A stretch of DNA of 64,000 nt from Enterobacter huaxiensis (GTDB lineage: Bacteria > Pseudomonadota > Gammaproteobacteria > Enterobacterales > Enterobacteriaceae): positions 2,418,001-2,482,000 of the forward strand of contig NZ_CP043342.1 of the NCBI RefSeq assembly GCF_003594935.2, written 5' to 3'. This document shows positions 55,023 to 63,989 of this stretch, one piece after another; the first letter of the stretch is position 1, and the number at the start of each line of letters is the position of its first letter. The notes beneath the pieces were generated by a model. It did not search any database and was not told the DNA's origin. It worked only from the letters and a program-made list of their open reading frames with translations. The position numbers were made by a program, and so were the translations under genes.

Positions 55023-56596
55023 CAGTCCGTCACCCTCCCTTTCAGTGCAAAGAGCCCCTGCGGTCGCTTCTGAATAAACAGAACGATCGCGACCAGAATC
55101 ACAATTTTCCCCAGAACCGCGCCCATCTGCGGCTCAAGGATTTTGTTGAAAATCCCCAGGCCAAACGCCGCCGCCACGCTACCGGCAAGCTGACCGACGC
55201 CGCCAAGTACGACCACCAGGAATGAATCGATGATGTAGCCCTGGCCCAGCTCCGGCCCGACGTTGCCAAGCTGTGACAATGCCACCCCGCCCAGACCGGC
55301 AATGCCGGAACCCAGGCCAAAGGCCAGCATGTCGACGCGTCCGGTCGGCACGCCGCAGCAGGCCGCCATGCTGCGGTTTTGCGTCACGGCGCGCACGTTA
55401 AGGCCCAGACGCGTTTTATTCAGAATGAGCCAGGTAAAGAACAGCACCAGCAGGACAAAACCCAGCACCACAATGCGGTTCCAGGGCAGCGTCAGGTTGG
55501 CAAACACCTGCACGCCGCCGGAAAGCCAGGCCGGGTTTGCTACCTCCAGGTTTTGCGCGCCGAAGGTCATGCGCACCAGCTGGATAAGCATCAGGCTGAT
55601 CCCCCAGGTTGCCAGCAGCGTTTCCAGCGGACGACCGTAGAGGTGGCGGATCACCGTGCGTTCGAGCACCATGCCGATACCCGCCGTGAGGCAAAACGCG
55701 ACGGGCAGCGCCACGACGGGATAGAGCCCCAGCCACTGCGGCGTGAATTGCCCCATCGCCTGCTGAACCATCCAGGTCGCATAGGCGCCCAGCATCAGCA
55801 TTTCGCCGTGCGCCATGTTGATGACCCCCAACAAGCCATAGGTGATCGCCAGCCCGAGCGCGGCCAGCAACAGCACCGAGCCCAGAGAGAGCCCCATGAA
55901 GGCTTGCCCGAGCAGATCGCCCCACATCAGACGATGCTTGATGTGGTTAAGGCTCTCCTCAGCGGCAGCGCGAACGCGGGCGTCAGGTTCGTTTTGCGTC
56001 TGCGTGAACGGCGCAAGTTTTGACTGAACGTCCGGATCGTCAGACTGGCCCAGCAGCTCGACGGCGTGCAGACGCGCCTCCGCCTGCGGGCTCGCCAGCT
56101 GAAGGTTGGCCAGCGCCATCATCAGCGCATCGCGTACGACGGCATCGGTTTCGACGTCCACGCGTTTTTGCAGGAAACCGAGCATCTCTGGCTGCGCATC
56201 ACGCTGCAGCTGGCGGGCAGCATCCCGCCGATTCGTGACGTTGTCACCTGTGAGCTGGTGCGTTGCCAGCGCCGTGGCGGCTAAGACGCGCAGGCGGTTG
56301 GTCAGGCGAACCGCTTTGGTTTGCCCTTCTGCCGCCGCTGACTCACCCAGCGCGACCGTTTCACCGTTGCTGCGCGTAAAGGCATGCTTTTGGCCGTCGA
56401 TATACAGATTCTCTTTTTGCAGCGCCTCAAGCAGCGGCAAACGCTGCGGCGACGGCGCGGCGGCCCACTGCTCAAGCAGCGCGGCCTGCTGGCCGCGCGT
56501 GGCGACAACAAACTCATCGGCATCCGATGCCTGCGCCATCCCTGGCAGCAGTCCGGTAAGCCATACAAAAGCGATGAACATGCGCATGGCGTTCAT
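55022..56596 (-). CDS. urtB: Urea ABC transporter permease UrtB
   Basis: 524 residues, the long UrtB form: signal-like N-terminus (FIAFVWLTGLLPGMAQA), then an extra periplasmic or HEAT-like helical region of about 210 residues, and a LivH-like permease with GLLGVINMAHGEMLMLGAYA. SD GGGAG precedes the ATG, 22 bp after urtA. Confidence 0.95.
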   Translation of the reverse strand: MNAMRMFIAFVWLTGLLPGMAQASDADEFVVATRGQQAALLEQWAAAPSPQRLPLLEALQKENLYIDGQKHAFTRSNGETVALGESAAAEGQTKAVRLTNRLRVLAATALATHQLTGDNVTNRRDAARQLQRDAQPEMLGFLQKRVDVETDAVVRDALMMALANLQLASPQAEARLHAVELLGQSDDPDVQSKLAPFTQTQNEPDARVRAAAEESLNHIKHRLMWGDLLGQAFMGLSLGSVLLLAALGLAITYGLLGVINMAHGEMLMLGAYATWMVQQAMGQFTPQWLGLYPVVALPVAFCLTAGIGMVLERTVIRHLYGRPLETLLATWGISLMLIQLVRMTFGAQNLEVANPAWLSGGVQVFANLTLPWNRIVVLGFVLLVLFFTWLILNKTRLGLNVRAVTQNRSMAACCGVPTGRVDMLAFGLGSGIAGLGGVALSQLGNVGPELGQGYIIDSFLVVVLGGVGQLAGSVAAAFGLGIFNKILEPQMGAVLGKIVILVAIVLFIQKRPQGLFALKGRVTD

Positions 56597-56618
56597 GACG
56601 TTCTCCCTGGGGTAAGGC

Positions 56619-57890
56619 CTAGTTGCTGGCGGTTTTCATTGGCTGGTCGGGCTTTTTGTCATTCCCGGCGATAAACGGGCTCCATGGCTGCGCGCGCACC
56701 GGTGCATCCGTCTGCCAGACGACGTTAAACTGGCCGTTACCCTCAATTTCACCAATCATGACCGGCTTATGCAGATGATGGTTGGTGGCATCCATGGTGA
56801 GCGTAAAGCCCGACGGCGCCTTAAAGGATTGACCCGCCATGGCCGCGCGCACTTTATCCACATCGGTTGTTCCGGCTTTTTCGACCGCCTGCGCCCACAT
56901 ATGAATACCCACATACGTCGCTTCCATTGGATCGTTGGTTACCACAGAATCCGCATTCGGCAGCTTATGGGCTTTGGCATAGGCTTTGTAATCGGCCACG
57001 AAGGTCTGGTTGGTAGGATTATCGACGGACTCAAAGTAGTTCCATGCCGCCAGGTTACCCACCAGAGGTTTAGTGTCGATGCCGCGCAGTTCTTCTTCTC
57101 CCACAGAGAACGCCACGACCGGCACGTCGGTCGCTTTCAGCCCCTGGTTAGCCAGCTCTTTATAGAACGGCACGTTGGAGTCCCCGTTAATGGTGGAAAC
57201 CACCGCCGTTTTGCCTCCCGCGGAGAATTTTTTAATGCTGGAGACGATGGTCTGGTAATCGCTATGGCCGAACGGGGTGTAAACCTCTTCAATGTCTTTA
57301 TCTTCAACGCCCTTCGAATGCAGGAAGGCGCGGAGGATTTTATTGGTCGTGCGCGGATAGACGTAGTCCGTACCCAGCAGGAAGAAACGTTTGGCGCTGC
57401 CGCCGTCCTCACTCATCAGGTATTCCACCGCCGGGATCGCCTGCTGGTTAGGCGCCGCACCGGTATAGAAGACGTTAGGCGACATCTCCTCGCCCTCGTA
57501 CTGCACCGGGTAGAACAGCAGGCCGTTCAGCTCTTCAAAGACCGGCAGAACGGATTTGCGTGAAACTGAGGTCCAGCAGCCAAATACGACGGCCACCTTG
57601 TCCTGGCTCAAAAGCTGTCGGGCCTTTTCCGCAAACAGCGGCCAGTTAGAAGCCGGATCCACCACCACGGGTTCCAGTTTTTTACCCAGCACTCCGCCCC
57701 TGGCGTTGATTTCATCAATCGTCATCAGGGCCACGTCTTTCAGGGGCGTTTCAGAGATCGCCATCGTGCCGGAGAGCGAGTGCATGATCCCGACTTTGAT
57801 CGTATCTGCGGCCTGCACGCCAAAACTCATCCCCATCGCAACAACAGAGGCGGATAAGGCAAAGGCTTTAATTAAGGTACGACGGTGCAT
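56619..57890 (-). CDS. urtA: Urea ABC transporter substrate-binding protein UrtA
   Basis: 423 residues, periplasmic urea-binding protein of the Leu/Ile/Val-type family. A 28-residue signal peptide ends GVQA; the core has IKVGIMHSLSGTMAISE, VFGCWTSVSRKSVLP and NGLLFYPVQYEGEE, which are UrtA hallmarks. AGGAG is 8 nt before the ATG. First gene of urtABCDE. No urease genes are in the window, so imported urea is presumably used by an enzyme encoded elsewhere. Confidence 0.96.
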   Translation of the reverse strand: MHRRTLIKAFALSASVVAMGMSFGVQAADTIKVGIMHSLSGTMAISETPLKDVALMTIDEINARGGVLGKKLEPVVVDPASNWPLFAEKARQLLSQDKVAVVFGCWTSVSRKSVLPVFEELNGLLFYPVQYEGEEMSPNVFYTGAAPNQQAIPAVEYLMSEDGGSAKRFFLLGTDYVYPRTTNKILRAFLHSKGVEDKDIEEVYTPFGHSDYQTIVSSIKKFSAGGKTAVVSTINGDSNVPFYKELANQGLKATDVPVVAFSVGEEELRGIDTKPLVGNLAAWNYFESVDNPTNQTFVADYKAYAKAHKLPNADSVVTNDPMEATYVGIHMWAQAVEKAGTTDVDKVRAAMAGQSFKAPSGFTLTMDATNHHLHKPVMIGEIEGNGQFNVVWQTDAPVRAQPWSPFIAGNDKKPDQPMKTASN

Positions 57891-57971
57891 ATTTTCACTC
57901 CTGAAAAAGAAAGCTGTGCGAAAGCGTCCGATACCGCAGAACGCAGAAAATAGAGACGTCAGCTTAACGAG

Positions 57972-57987
57972 AGCAAAAAGGATGCCA
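57972..57987 (-). promoter_or_regulatory. Sigma-54 promoter of urtABCDE
   Basis: TGGCAT-CCTTT-TTGCT read with urtA, with GG and GC at the exact 10-nt separation of -24/-12 promoters. Transcription would start about 70 bp before the urtA ATG. Confidence 0.72.
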
Positions 57988-58058
57988 GGATGAGGGGGAC
58001 GGATTTACAAGGGGACGGCGGAGTTAAAAAGCGGGAACGACTCAGAATGGCACAGCGC

Positions 58059-58075
58059 TGCACCGTTATAATGCA
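58059..58075 (-). promoter_or_regulatory. NtrC-like enhancer site upstream of urtA
   Basis: TGCACC-GTTAT-AATGCA fits the NtrC consensus TGCACY-N5-GGTGCA in one direction with one half weak. It is centred about 105 bp upstream of the predicted sigma-54 start. It lies within a larger GCGCTGCA/TGCAGCGC dyad (58055-58079), which could alternatively act as the terminator stem for the upstream MetE-like gene. Confidence 0.65.
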
Positions 58076-58092
58076 GCGCCGTGGTGATAGGT

Positions 58093-59196
58093 TTACCAGA
58101 CTTCGCTGGCGATTTGCGTCACCAGGCGAACTTTGTCCCACTGCTGGGCTTCGTTGAGGCTGTTTCCTTCCTCGGTGGAGGCGAAACCACACTGCGGGCT
58201 AAGGCAGATCTGCTCTTTCGCCACGTACCGCGCGGCCTCTTCCAGACGCGCCTTCACGCCTTCCGGATTTTCCAGCTCACCGTTTTTGGTGGTGATCAGA
58301 CCCAGCACCACCTGCTGCTTGCCCGGACGCACAAAGCGTAACGGTGCGAAATCGCCGCTGCGGTCGTTATCGTATTCCAGGAAGAAGGCATCCACATTCA
58401 CGGTGCCGAACAGCACTTCCGCCACGGGCTCATAGCCGCCTTCGGAAATCCAGGTTGAACGGAAGTTGCCGCGACAGACGTGCAGACCGATGGTCAGATC
58501 TTCCGGTTTACCCTCGAGCGCTTTGTTCAGCACGCGGGCATAAATCTGCGCCAGCTCGTCCGCATCATCACCGCGTTCGCGGATCTGACGACGCTGGTCG
58601 TCCGAGCAAAGGTAGGCCCAGACGGTGTCATCCAGCTGAAGGTAGCGGCAGCCGGCGTTATAAAATGCGTGGATCGCATCACGCCAGGTGGTCGCCAGGT
58701 CGTCAAAATAGTCATTCAGATCGGGATAAACCGTGGCGTCGATATCTTTTCGGCCGCCGCGAAAATGCAGAACGCTCGGGCTTGGAATGGTCATTTTCGG
58801 CTCGGCGTTACCGCTGATGCTTTTCAGGTAGCGGAAATCTTCCAGCATTGGGTGGTCGCCAAAGCCCAGCTTGCCCGTTACGCGCACGCCGTGGGCCCTG
58901 GTCTGAACACCGTTAAACTGAATGCCCTGCTGAGAATCGTAGCGTTCCACGCCCTGCAGGCCGTCGAAGAAATCGAAATGCCACCAGGCGCGACGAAACT
59001 CACCGTCGGTCACCACGTGCAGCCCGCAGGCACACTGCTGCTCGACAACGTGACGGATAGCCTCATCCTCTACCGCACGAAGCTGCCCGGCATCAATTTC
59101 ACCGCTGGCAAATTTCAGACGAGCCTGCTTGATGGCGTCAGGACGTAAAAAACTGCCTACTACATCGGCGCGGTACGGGGCGTGTTGTCGCTGCAT
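58093..59196 (-). CDS. MetE-like methyltransferase (YxjG/YxjH type)
   Basis: 367 residues, single-domain cobalamin-independent methionine synthase family. Features: RADVVGSFLRPDAIKQAR at the start, the zinc ligands in GLHVCRGNF (His, Cys) and the second Cys in LSPQCGFASTEEGN. It probably transfers a methyl group to homocysteine from a non-folate or monoglutamate donor; the donor is not known. AGGAG precedes the ATG. Two met boxes lie about 65 bp upstream, so MetJ should repress it when SAM is plentiful. Confidence 0.9.
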   Translation of the reverse strand: MQRQHAPYRADVVGSFLRPDAIKQARLKFASGEIDAGQLRAVEDEAIRHVVEQQCACGLHVVTDGEFRRAWWHFDFFDGLQGVERYDSQQGIQFNGVQTRAHGVRVTGKLGFGDHPMLEDFRYLKSISGNAEPKMTIPSPSVLHFRGGRKDIDATVYPDLNDYFDDLATTWRDAIHAFYNAGCRYLQLDDTVWAYLCSDDQRRQIRERGDDADELAQIYARVLNKALEGKPEDLTIGLHVCRGNFRSTWISEGGYEPVAEVLFGTVNVDAFFLEYDNDRSGDFAPLRFVRPGKQQVVLGLITTKNGELENPEGVKARLEEAARYVAKEQICLSPQCGFASTEEGNSLNEAQQWDKVRLVTQIASEVW

Positions 59197-59258
59197 GAAA
59201 ATCTCCTCTTTCTGCCGGCGATAATTGCCAACAGTGATAATTCATCATTTGAAGTTTT

Positions 59259-59282
59259 AGACTTCTGGATGTCTAAATGTCC
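59259..59282 (-). promoter_or_regulatory. Tandem met boxes (MetJ operator)
   Basis: Three contiguous 8-mers, AGACTTCT, GGATGTCT and AAATGTCC, match the met box AGACGTCT with 1, 2 and 3 differences. This is the tandem layout MetJ needs. They sit about 65 bp upstream of the MetE-like ATG. Confidence 0.82.
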
Positions 59283-59352
59283 AAAAAAGATGTCATACCT
59301 GCCGCCTGACGACAAACGAGAAAATTTCACGTGTGTTGAAAAAAATTCATGT

Positions 59353-59766
59353 TCACGTCGCGGGAACGTAATCCGTGGAGGCAAATTCAAAACGCTCATC
59401 CTCCCAGCCTGCGATCCCCCCCAGCATGATCTTGACCGGTAACCCCAGGCGAGCCAGCTTCAGCGCTGCCCTATCCGCGCCGTTACAGTGCGGTCCGGCA
59501 CAGTACACCACGAACAGCGTCCCTGCAGGCCACTGCGCCATCCGCTCTGGCGTTATCTGGCTCCAGGGTAAATGTACTGCACCCGGCACGTGTCGACGCG
59601 CGAACTGCTCTGCCTTGCCCACCACGTGCAGCAGCACGAAGTCCTGCTCCTGGTTGACCAGCGCGTGGTGGACGTCGGCACAGTCCGTCTCAACGCTCAG
59701 GCGGCGCAGAAAATGGGCAACGGCCTCCTGCGGCTCAGCTGCCGGAAATTCAGTAACATAGCTCAT
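59353..59766 (-). CDS. Rhodanese-domain sulfurtransferase
   Basis: 137 residues, one rhodanese domain (about 20-130). The active loop is VYCAGPHCNGADRAA with Cys89 as likely catalytic residue and a second Cys at 94. It probably moves sulfane sulfur; acceptor unknown. SD GAGGAAGG. Divergent from the ftrA gene, an arrangement kept in related genomes as far as I recall. Confidence 0.9.
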   Translation of the reverse strand: MSYVTEFPAAEPQEAVAHFLRRLSVETDCADVHHALVNQEQDFVLLHVVGKAEQFARRHVPGAVHLPWSQITPERMAQWPAGTLFVVYCAGPHCNGADRAALKLARLGLPVKIMLGGIAGWEDERFEFASTDYVPAT

Positions 59767-59827
59767 GATCCTTCCTCATCTTTGGCGTTTGTGTTAACAC
59801 TACTCTATCCGTAAATTCAGCCAGTGA

Positions 59828-60841
59828 ATGTCTCCGCTTATGCCAGAAAACCGCAAAAAGATGACAAACTTAAGACACGCCTCTGCGCCGAACGTGGTGG
59901 TTCTGGCCTATGACGGTTTGTGCACCTTTGAGTTTGGCGTGGCGGTCGAGATATTTGGCCTTCCTCGCCCGGAAATGGGTGAAGCCTGGTATCGGTTTGC
60001 CGTCGCGGCGGTTGATGGCGGCGAGCTGCGGGCCACAGGCGGGATCCGTATCCTGGCCGATGGCGATCTTAGCCTGCTCAACGCGGCGGATTTAATCATC
60101 GTCCCCGGATGGCGTGGAACTGACCAGGCCGTTCCGGCACCGCTTTGTGAGGCATTGCGGCAGGCCAGCATACGCGGCTGTCAGCTCCTTTCTATCTGCT
60201 CTGGCGTGTTTGTTCTGGCGGCAACGGGCCTGCTCGATGGTCGAAAAGCCACGACCCACTGGCGCTATATCGAGGCCCTGAAAACCCGCCACCCGGCGAT
60301 TGATGTGGTCGAAGACGTCCTGTATCAGGACGAGGGCGATATTCTGACTTCCGCAGGCAGCGCTGCCGGAATCGATTTGTGTCTGCATGTGGTGCGCCGG
60401 GACTATGGCATGGAGGCGGCAAACCGCGTTGCGCGGCGTCTTGTGATCCCACCGCACCGGGACGGCTCCCAGACCCAGCAGCTTAGCCGGCCGGTAGCCC
60501 AGCTGCGCGAGAGCCAGCGGCTGGGCAAGCTGTTTGATTACCTGCACCAGCATCTTGCGGTCCCGCACACCGTCGACTCCCTGTCGCGTCGGGTTGGGAT
60601 GAGTCAGCGCACGTTTCTGCGCCGCTTTCAGGACGCTACCGGCACCACGCCCTCGCGATGGCTGCTTAATGAACGCCTGATTCGTGCGAAAGATTATCTT
60701 GAAAATAGCCGGTTAAGCATCGACAGCATCGCCGAGCAGACGGGGTTTGGCCAGGCCGCCACCTTACGACATCATTTCCGCCAGCATTACGCCCTTTCTC
60801 CTGCCCGGTACCGTAAACAGTTCGCTCAGGCAGCCCGATAA
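59828..60841 (+). CDS. ftrA: GlxA/AraC-family regulator FtrA
   Basis: 337 residues: N-terminal DJ-1/PfpI-like domain (about 20-190, with LSICSGVFVLAATGLLDGRKATTHW) and C-terminal AraC DNA-binding domain (about 225-330, with DSLSRRVGMSQRTFLRRFQDATG). Such proteins sense small molecules without proteolysis. An ATG 11 codons in (MTNLRH) is an alternative start. Probably controls the divergent rhodanese gene. Confidence 0.88.
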   Translation: MSPLMPENRKKMTNLRHASAPNVVVLAYDGLCTFEFGVAVEIFGLPRPEMGEAWYRFAVAAVDGGELRATGGIRILADGDLSLLNAADLIIVPGWRGTDQAVPAPLCEALRQASIRGCQLLSICSGVFVLAATGLLDGRKATTHWRYIEALKTRHPAIDVVEDVLYQDEGDILTSAGSAAGIDLCLHVVRRDYGMEAANRVARRLVIPPHRDGSQTQQLSRPVAQLRESQRLGKLFDYLHQHLAVPHTVDSLSRRVGMSQRTFLRRFQDATGTTPSRWLLNERLIRAKDYLENSRLSIDSIAEQTGFGQAATLRHHFRQHYALSPARYRKQFAQAAR

Positions 60842-60847
60842 ACAGGC

Positions 60848-60874
60848 AAAAAAAAACCGCCAGAATCTGGCGGT
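60848..60874 (-). terminator. Intrinsic terminator on the minus strand
   Basis: ACCGCCAG-aat-CTGGCGGT (60856-60874) followed, read leftwards, by nine T residues. It serves the small minus-strand gene at 60991-61353 and lies directly after ftrA. Confidence 0.92.
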
Positions 60875-60990
60875 AAATGCTTGCATGGATAGATTTGTAT
60901 TTTCGTCTCTACGTCCCCGACATTGCATGCCGGGCAGCGGATCCGTTATAACCTATCATTGCGAAATTCAACGGGAGTTAAACAGACGCG

Positions 60991-61353
60991 TTAACTGGAT
61001 TTGGTATTAATTTGCAGGTAGCGCATCAGCCCCTGCTCCGCACTCTGTTTCGCATCATCGTTGAGGGCTTCAAGATAGAATGAACGCGAGACGCCATAAG
61101 GCGCTTTTTCAGATGGATAAACGGCAAACTGGAACGTTTTCGCTCGAGCCTTGTTGACACAGCCTAATTCCCAACGCTCTTCATTCATGCGCGTGCTATT
61201 ACAGGCGACGCTGCCGTAATCACTGGTTAAATATGAGCCCACCCGGGATTCTGCTGACTGGATATAGTCTGGTTTGTTATCCCAGTCATAGCTCATGCCC
61301 GCAACTGCACCAACGGCAACCACCATCAGAGCAATCGATAATACTTTTTTCAT
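60991..61353 (-). CDS. Small exported protein of unknown function
   Basis: 120 residues, family not recognised. N-terminal basic-hydrophobic segment (KKVLSIALMVVAVGAVAGM) acts as a signal peptide or anchor. Two cysteines (VACNST, LGCVNK) 17 residues apart could form a disulfide. The rest is soluble with QSAEQGLMRYLQ at the end. Start at the ATG ending 61353; the frame is open 31 codons further without a ribosome site. Followed by a strong terminator about 115 bp downstream. Confidence 0.75.
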   Translation of the reverse strand: MKKVLSIALMVVAVGAVAGMSYDWDNKPDYIQSAESRVGSYLTSDYGSVACNSTRMNEERWELGCVNKARAKTFQFAVYPSEKAPYGVSRSFYLEALNDDAKQSAEQGLMRYLQINTKSS

Positions 61354-61683
61354 TGGATCAGACCTATTCCTTAGCCAGAAAGGTTCATTATATAGGATTA
61401 ATCTATGTTTGGGCGTACTGATTTCATACCATAATTGGCAGGGCATGAAAATTCAGCATTTTCCTAATATGACCTCTAATTTAGGATTTTCTCATTTCTG
61501 CATGTTGCCGGGGAAAATTTTCAAATAATGGATATTCAGGATGTGAAGAGGAATATATCCACAGTTAGCAGGGGTTTGCCGCACGATAATTGACATTCTC
61601 TTTGCACTAATTTGAATAGTGGAATAATAACACGACGAAATTACCCGCAATATAGCCGTGATTACTCTTTCTGCGGTGAGAAT
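61354..61683. other. 330-bp gap between divergent small genes
   Basis: AT-rich intergenic region. It contains the promoter of yncJ (next entry) and presumably that of the minus-strand exported protein. No further gene, repeat or RNA is evident. Confidence 0.7.
61590..61618 (+). promoter_or_regulatory. Sigma-70 promoter of yncJ
   Basis: Perfect -35 TTGACA (61590-61595) and TGAATA (61613-61618) with a 17-bp spacer, 65 bp before the yncJ ATG. Confidence 0.55.
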
Positions 61684-61914
61684 ATGTTGAGAAAAGGCCT
61701 ATCGCTGATGATGCTGGTCTGCGCCCTCTTTTCGGGGCAGCTTATGGCCGGGCACAACGGGCATGAATATTTGTGGGTTAAGAATGTGGATCATCAGCTG
61801 CGGCATGAGGCCGACAGCGATGAAATTCGCAGCGCTGCCGAGGAGTCGGCAGAAGGTTTGCGCGACCACCATTACTGGCAAAAATCGCGCAAACCGGACA
61901 GTCATTTTCGCTAA
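61684..61914 (+). CDS. yncJ: DUF2554 protein YncJ
   Basis: 76 residues, small periplasmic protein matching E. coli YncJ: signal peptide ending near GQLMAG and the conserved LWVKNVDHQLRHEADSDEI and LRDHHYWQKSRKP. ATG 61684 chosen by the signal peptide; the frame is open 24 codons earlier. Function unknown. It ends one base before the rlhA stop, the genes being convergent. Confidence 0.9.
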   Translation: MLRKGLSLMMLVCALFSGQLMAGHNGHEYLWVKNVDHQLRHEADSDEIRSAAEESAEGLRDHHYWQKSRKPDSHFR

Positions 61915-63879
61915 TTAGCTGCCTTTACGCTTCGGCAGGGTCTTCATCAGCTCATCCGGGCTCACGGAGGCCACAACACTGCCGGGCTGTGGCATCCTGA
62001 AGATGTGGTTTTTCATCTTGCCAATGACGTGCATTTCGCACGGACGACAGTCAAACTTAAGCGTCAACACTTCGTCGCCGTTCACCAGCTGCATGGGCGT
62101 CGCTTTCCAGCTTTTGATGTTCCCTTTCGCCTGTTTCGGACAGAGGTTAAACGCAAAGCGCAGGCAGTGCTTGGTGATCATCACCGGCACGTCGCCCTTC
62201 TCTTCATGCGCTTCATAGGCGGCATCAATCAGCTGCACGCCGTGCTGATGATAGAATTCACGCGCCTTATGGTTATAGACGTTCGCCAGGAAGGACAAAT
62301 GCGTGTCAGGATAAACGGGCGCTGGCACCGCTTCGGGCTTGCGGCTGCCGCGCGGGTAGTTAGACAAACGAGCGTCATCAAGCAGGTCAGCGGTTTCACG
62401 CCGGAACTGGTTTAGCAGGCTGTTAGGTACGAAGAGCGCATCCGGCAGGTTGACCTCAATGTTACGTGCGTAATAAAGGGTCTGCCCCAGCTTGGCCACA
62501 CCGTCTTTCAGGCTGTTAAGCGCTTTTTCGGCATTGTTGGCCACCTCAAATTGACCGTCGAGGGTATGCGTCACGCTGATGCCATCCTCACAGGTCATGG
62601 TCAGTATCAGCTGCTCTTCCCAGCCGCCCAGCTCAATGTCCACCGCAATACGGCGCTCGCTGGAGGTTTTTAAGAGCGCCTGCTGCCAGTTGTGATCCAG
62701 GTTGCGGTTCAGGGCGGCATTCGGGCGCGCTTTGTAGAGATCGGCAGGCATCTCGTTAGGCCAGACGCGGTAGCGGTTTTCACCGGTTTTCTCTACCGTG
62801 TTGGCACGGAAGCCCACCACCTCACGCTTGATCATCACGTTCAGGCCGTCACCGTTCGCCAGCGGTTCGGTCACTTCAACGTCAAGATGGTCTTTGGCGA
62901 CCTTCAGCACTTCACCAACCTGCAGGCCGACAAACTTCGGTGAATCGAACGCGCCAATGTCGCCCTTGCGCGCGTTCACGAAATAGTCCGTGCTGCCGCG
63001 GTGGAAGGTTTTATCCGTAGAAGGAATAAAGAAATGCTCCGTCCGGCCGGCCGACGCGCGCGCCAGGTCACCGCGATCCTCGATAATGGAATCCAGCATC
63101 TGGCGGTAGTGCGCGGTGATGTTCTTCACGTAGCTCATGTCTTTATAACGCCCTTCAATCTTGAAGGAGCGTACGCCCGCGTCGATCAGCGCGCCCAGGT
63201 TTGCGGTCTGATCGTTATCCTTCATCGAAAGCAGGTGTTTTTCAAACGCCACCACGCGGCCCTGGTCGTCTTTCAGGGTATAGGGTAAGCGGCATGCCTG
63301 CGAGCAGTCGCCGCGGTTCGCGCTTCGCCCGGTTTGCGCGTGGGAAATATTGCACTGGCCGGAATAGGCAACGCACAGGGCGCCGTGAATAAAGAACTCA
63401 ATGGTCGCGTCCGCCGCCTGATGAATATCGCGGATCTGATTCAGGTTCAGCTCACGCGCCAGAACGATCTGGGAGAAGCCCACGTCGGAGAGGAATTTTG
63501 CTTTTTCGACCGTACGGATATCGCACTGGGTGCTGGCGTGCAGCTCGATCGGTGGAATGTCCAGCGCCAGCACGCCCATGTCCTGGACGATAAGGGCATC
63601 GACCCCGGTCTGATAGAGATCGGTAATCAGGCGCTGCGCGGGCTCCAGCTCATCATCATGAAGAATGGTGTTCAGGGTCACGAACACTTTCGCACCAAAA
63701 CGGTGGGCGAACGGCACCAGCTCGGCAATGTCGCTCAGGCTGTTGCTGGCGTTATGACGGGCACCGAAGCCCGGGCCGCCAATATAGACCGCATCCGCAC
63801 CGTGAAGAATGGCTTCACGGGCAATGGCGGCGTCGCGGGCCGGGCTTAAAAGTTCAAGATGATGGGATTGCAGGCGCAT
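61915..63879 (-). CDS. rlhA: 23S rRNA 5-hydroxycytidine synthase RlhA
   Basis: 654 residues, U32-peptidase-like protein equal in length to E. coli YdcP/RlhA (653), which hydroxylates C2501 of 23S rRNA. The N-terminal barrel opens with ELLSPARDAAIAREAILHGADAVYIGG; the cysteine cluster region includes YSGQCNISH and DCSQACRLPY; a C-terminal domain has FDCRPCEMHVIGKMKNHI. Cytoplasmic, probably Fe-S dependent. In E. coli it also neighbours yncJ. Confidence 0.95.
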   Translation of the reverse strand: MRLQSHHLELLSPARDAAIAREAILHGADAVYIGGPGFGARHNASNSLSDIAELVPFAHRFGAKVFVTLNTILHDDELEPAQRLITDLYQTGVDALIVQDMGVLALDIPPIELHASTQCDIRTVEKAKFLSDVGFSQIVLARELNLNQIRDIHQAADATIEFFIHGALCVAYSGQCNISHAQTGRSANRGDCSQACRLPYTLKDDQGRVVAFEKHLLSMKDNDQTANLGALIDAGVRSFKIEGRYKDMSYVKNITAHYRQMLDSIIEDRGDLARASAGRTEHFFIPSTDKTFHRGSTDYFVNARKGDIGAFDSPKFVGLQVGEVLKVAKDHLDVEVTEPLANGDGLNVMIKREVVGFRANTVEKTGENRYRVWPNEMPADLYKARPNAALNRNLDHNWQQALLKTSSERRIAVDIELGGWEEQLILTMTCEDGISVTHTLDGQFEVANNAEKALNSLKDGVAKLGQTLYYARNIEVNLPDALFVPNSLLNQFRRETADLLDDARLSNYPRGSRKPEAVPAPVYPDTHLSFLANVYNHKAREFYHQHGVQLIDAAYEAHEEKGDVPVMITKHCLRFAFNLCPKQAKGNIKSWKATPMQLVNGDEVLTLKFDCRPCEMHVIGKMKNHIFRMPQPGSVVASVSPDELMKTLPKRKGS

Positions 63880-63989
63880 ACTTCGTCGTTATCCGTTATG
63901 GTCAAAATGGCGGCTATTGTAGTCAGAAGTATGCATCAGCGAAACAGTTTTGCGCGGCTTTAGCGGGGATAATGGATCAGGGAGTGAAA

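Noticed and set aside
56769..57563. 264-codon frame antisense to urtA
   Set aside because: Shadow of urtA; His- and Arg-rich with no domain.
58055..58079. GCGCTGCA/TGCAGCGC dyad considered as a plain terminator
   Set aside because: No T-run in the direction of the MetE-like gene, and the inner part fits an NtrC site at the right distance from a sigma-54 promoter; kept as a regulatory site.
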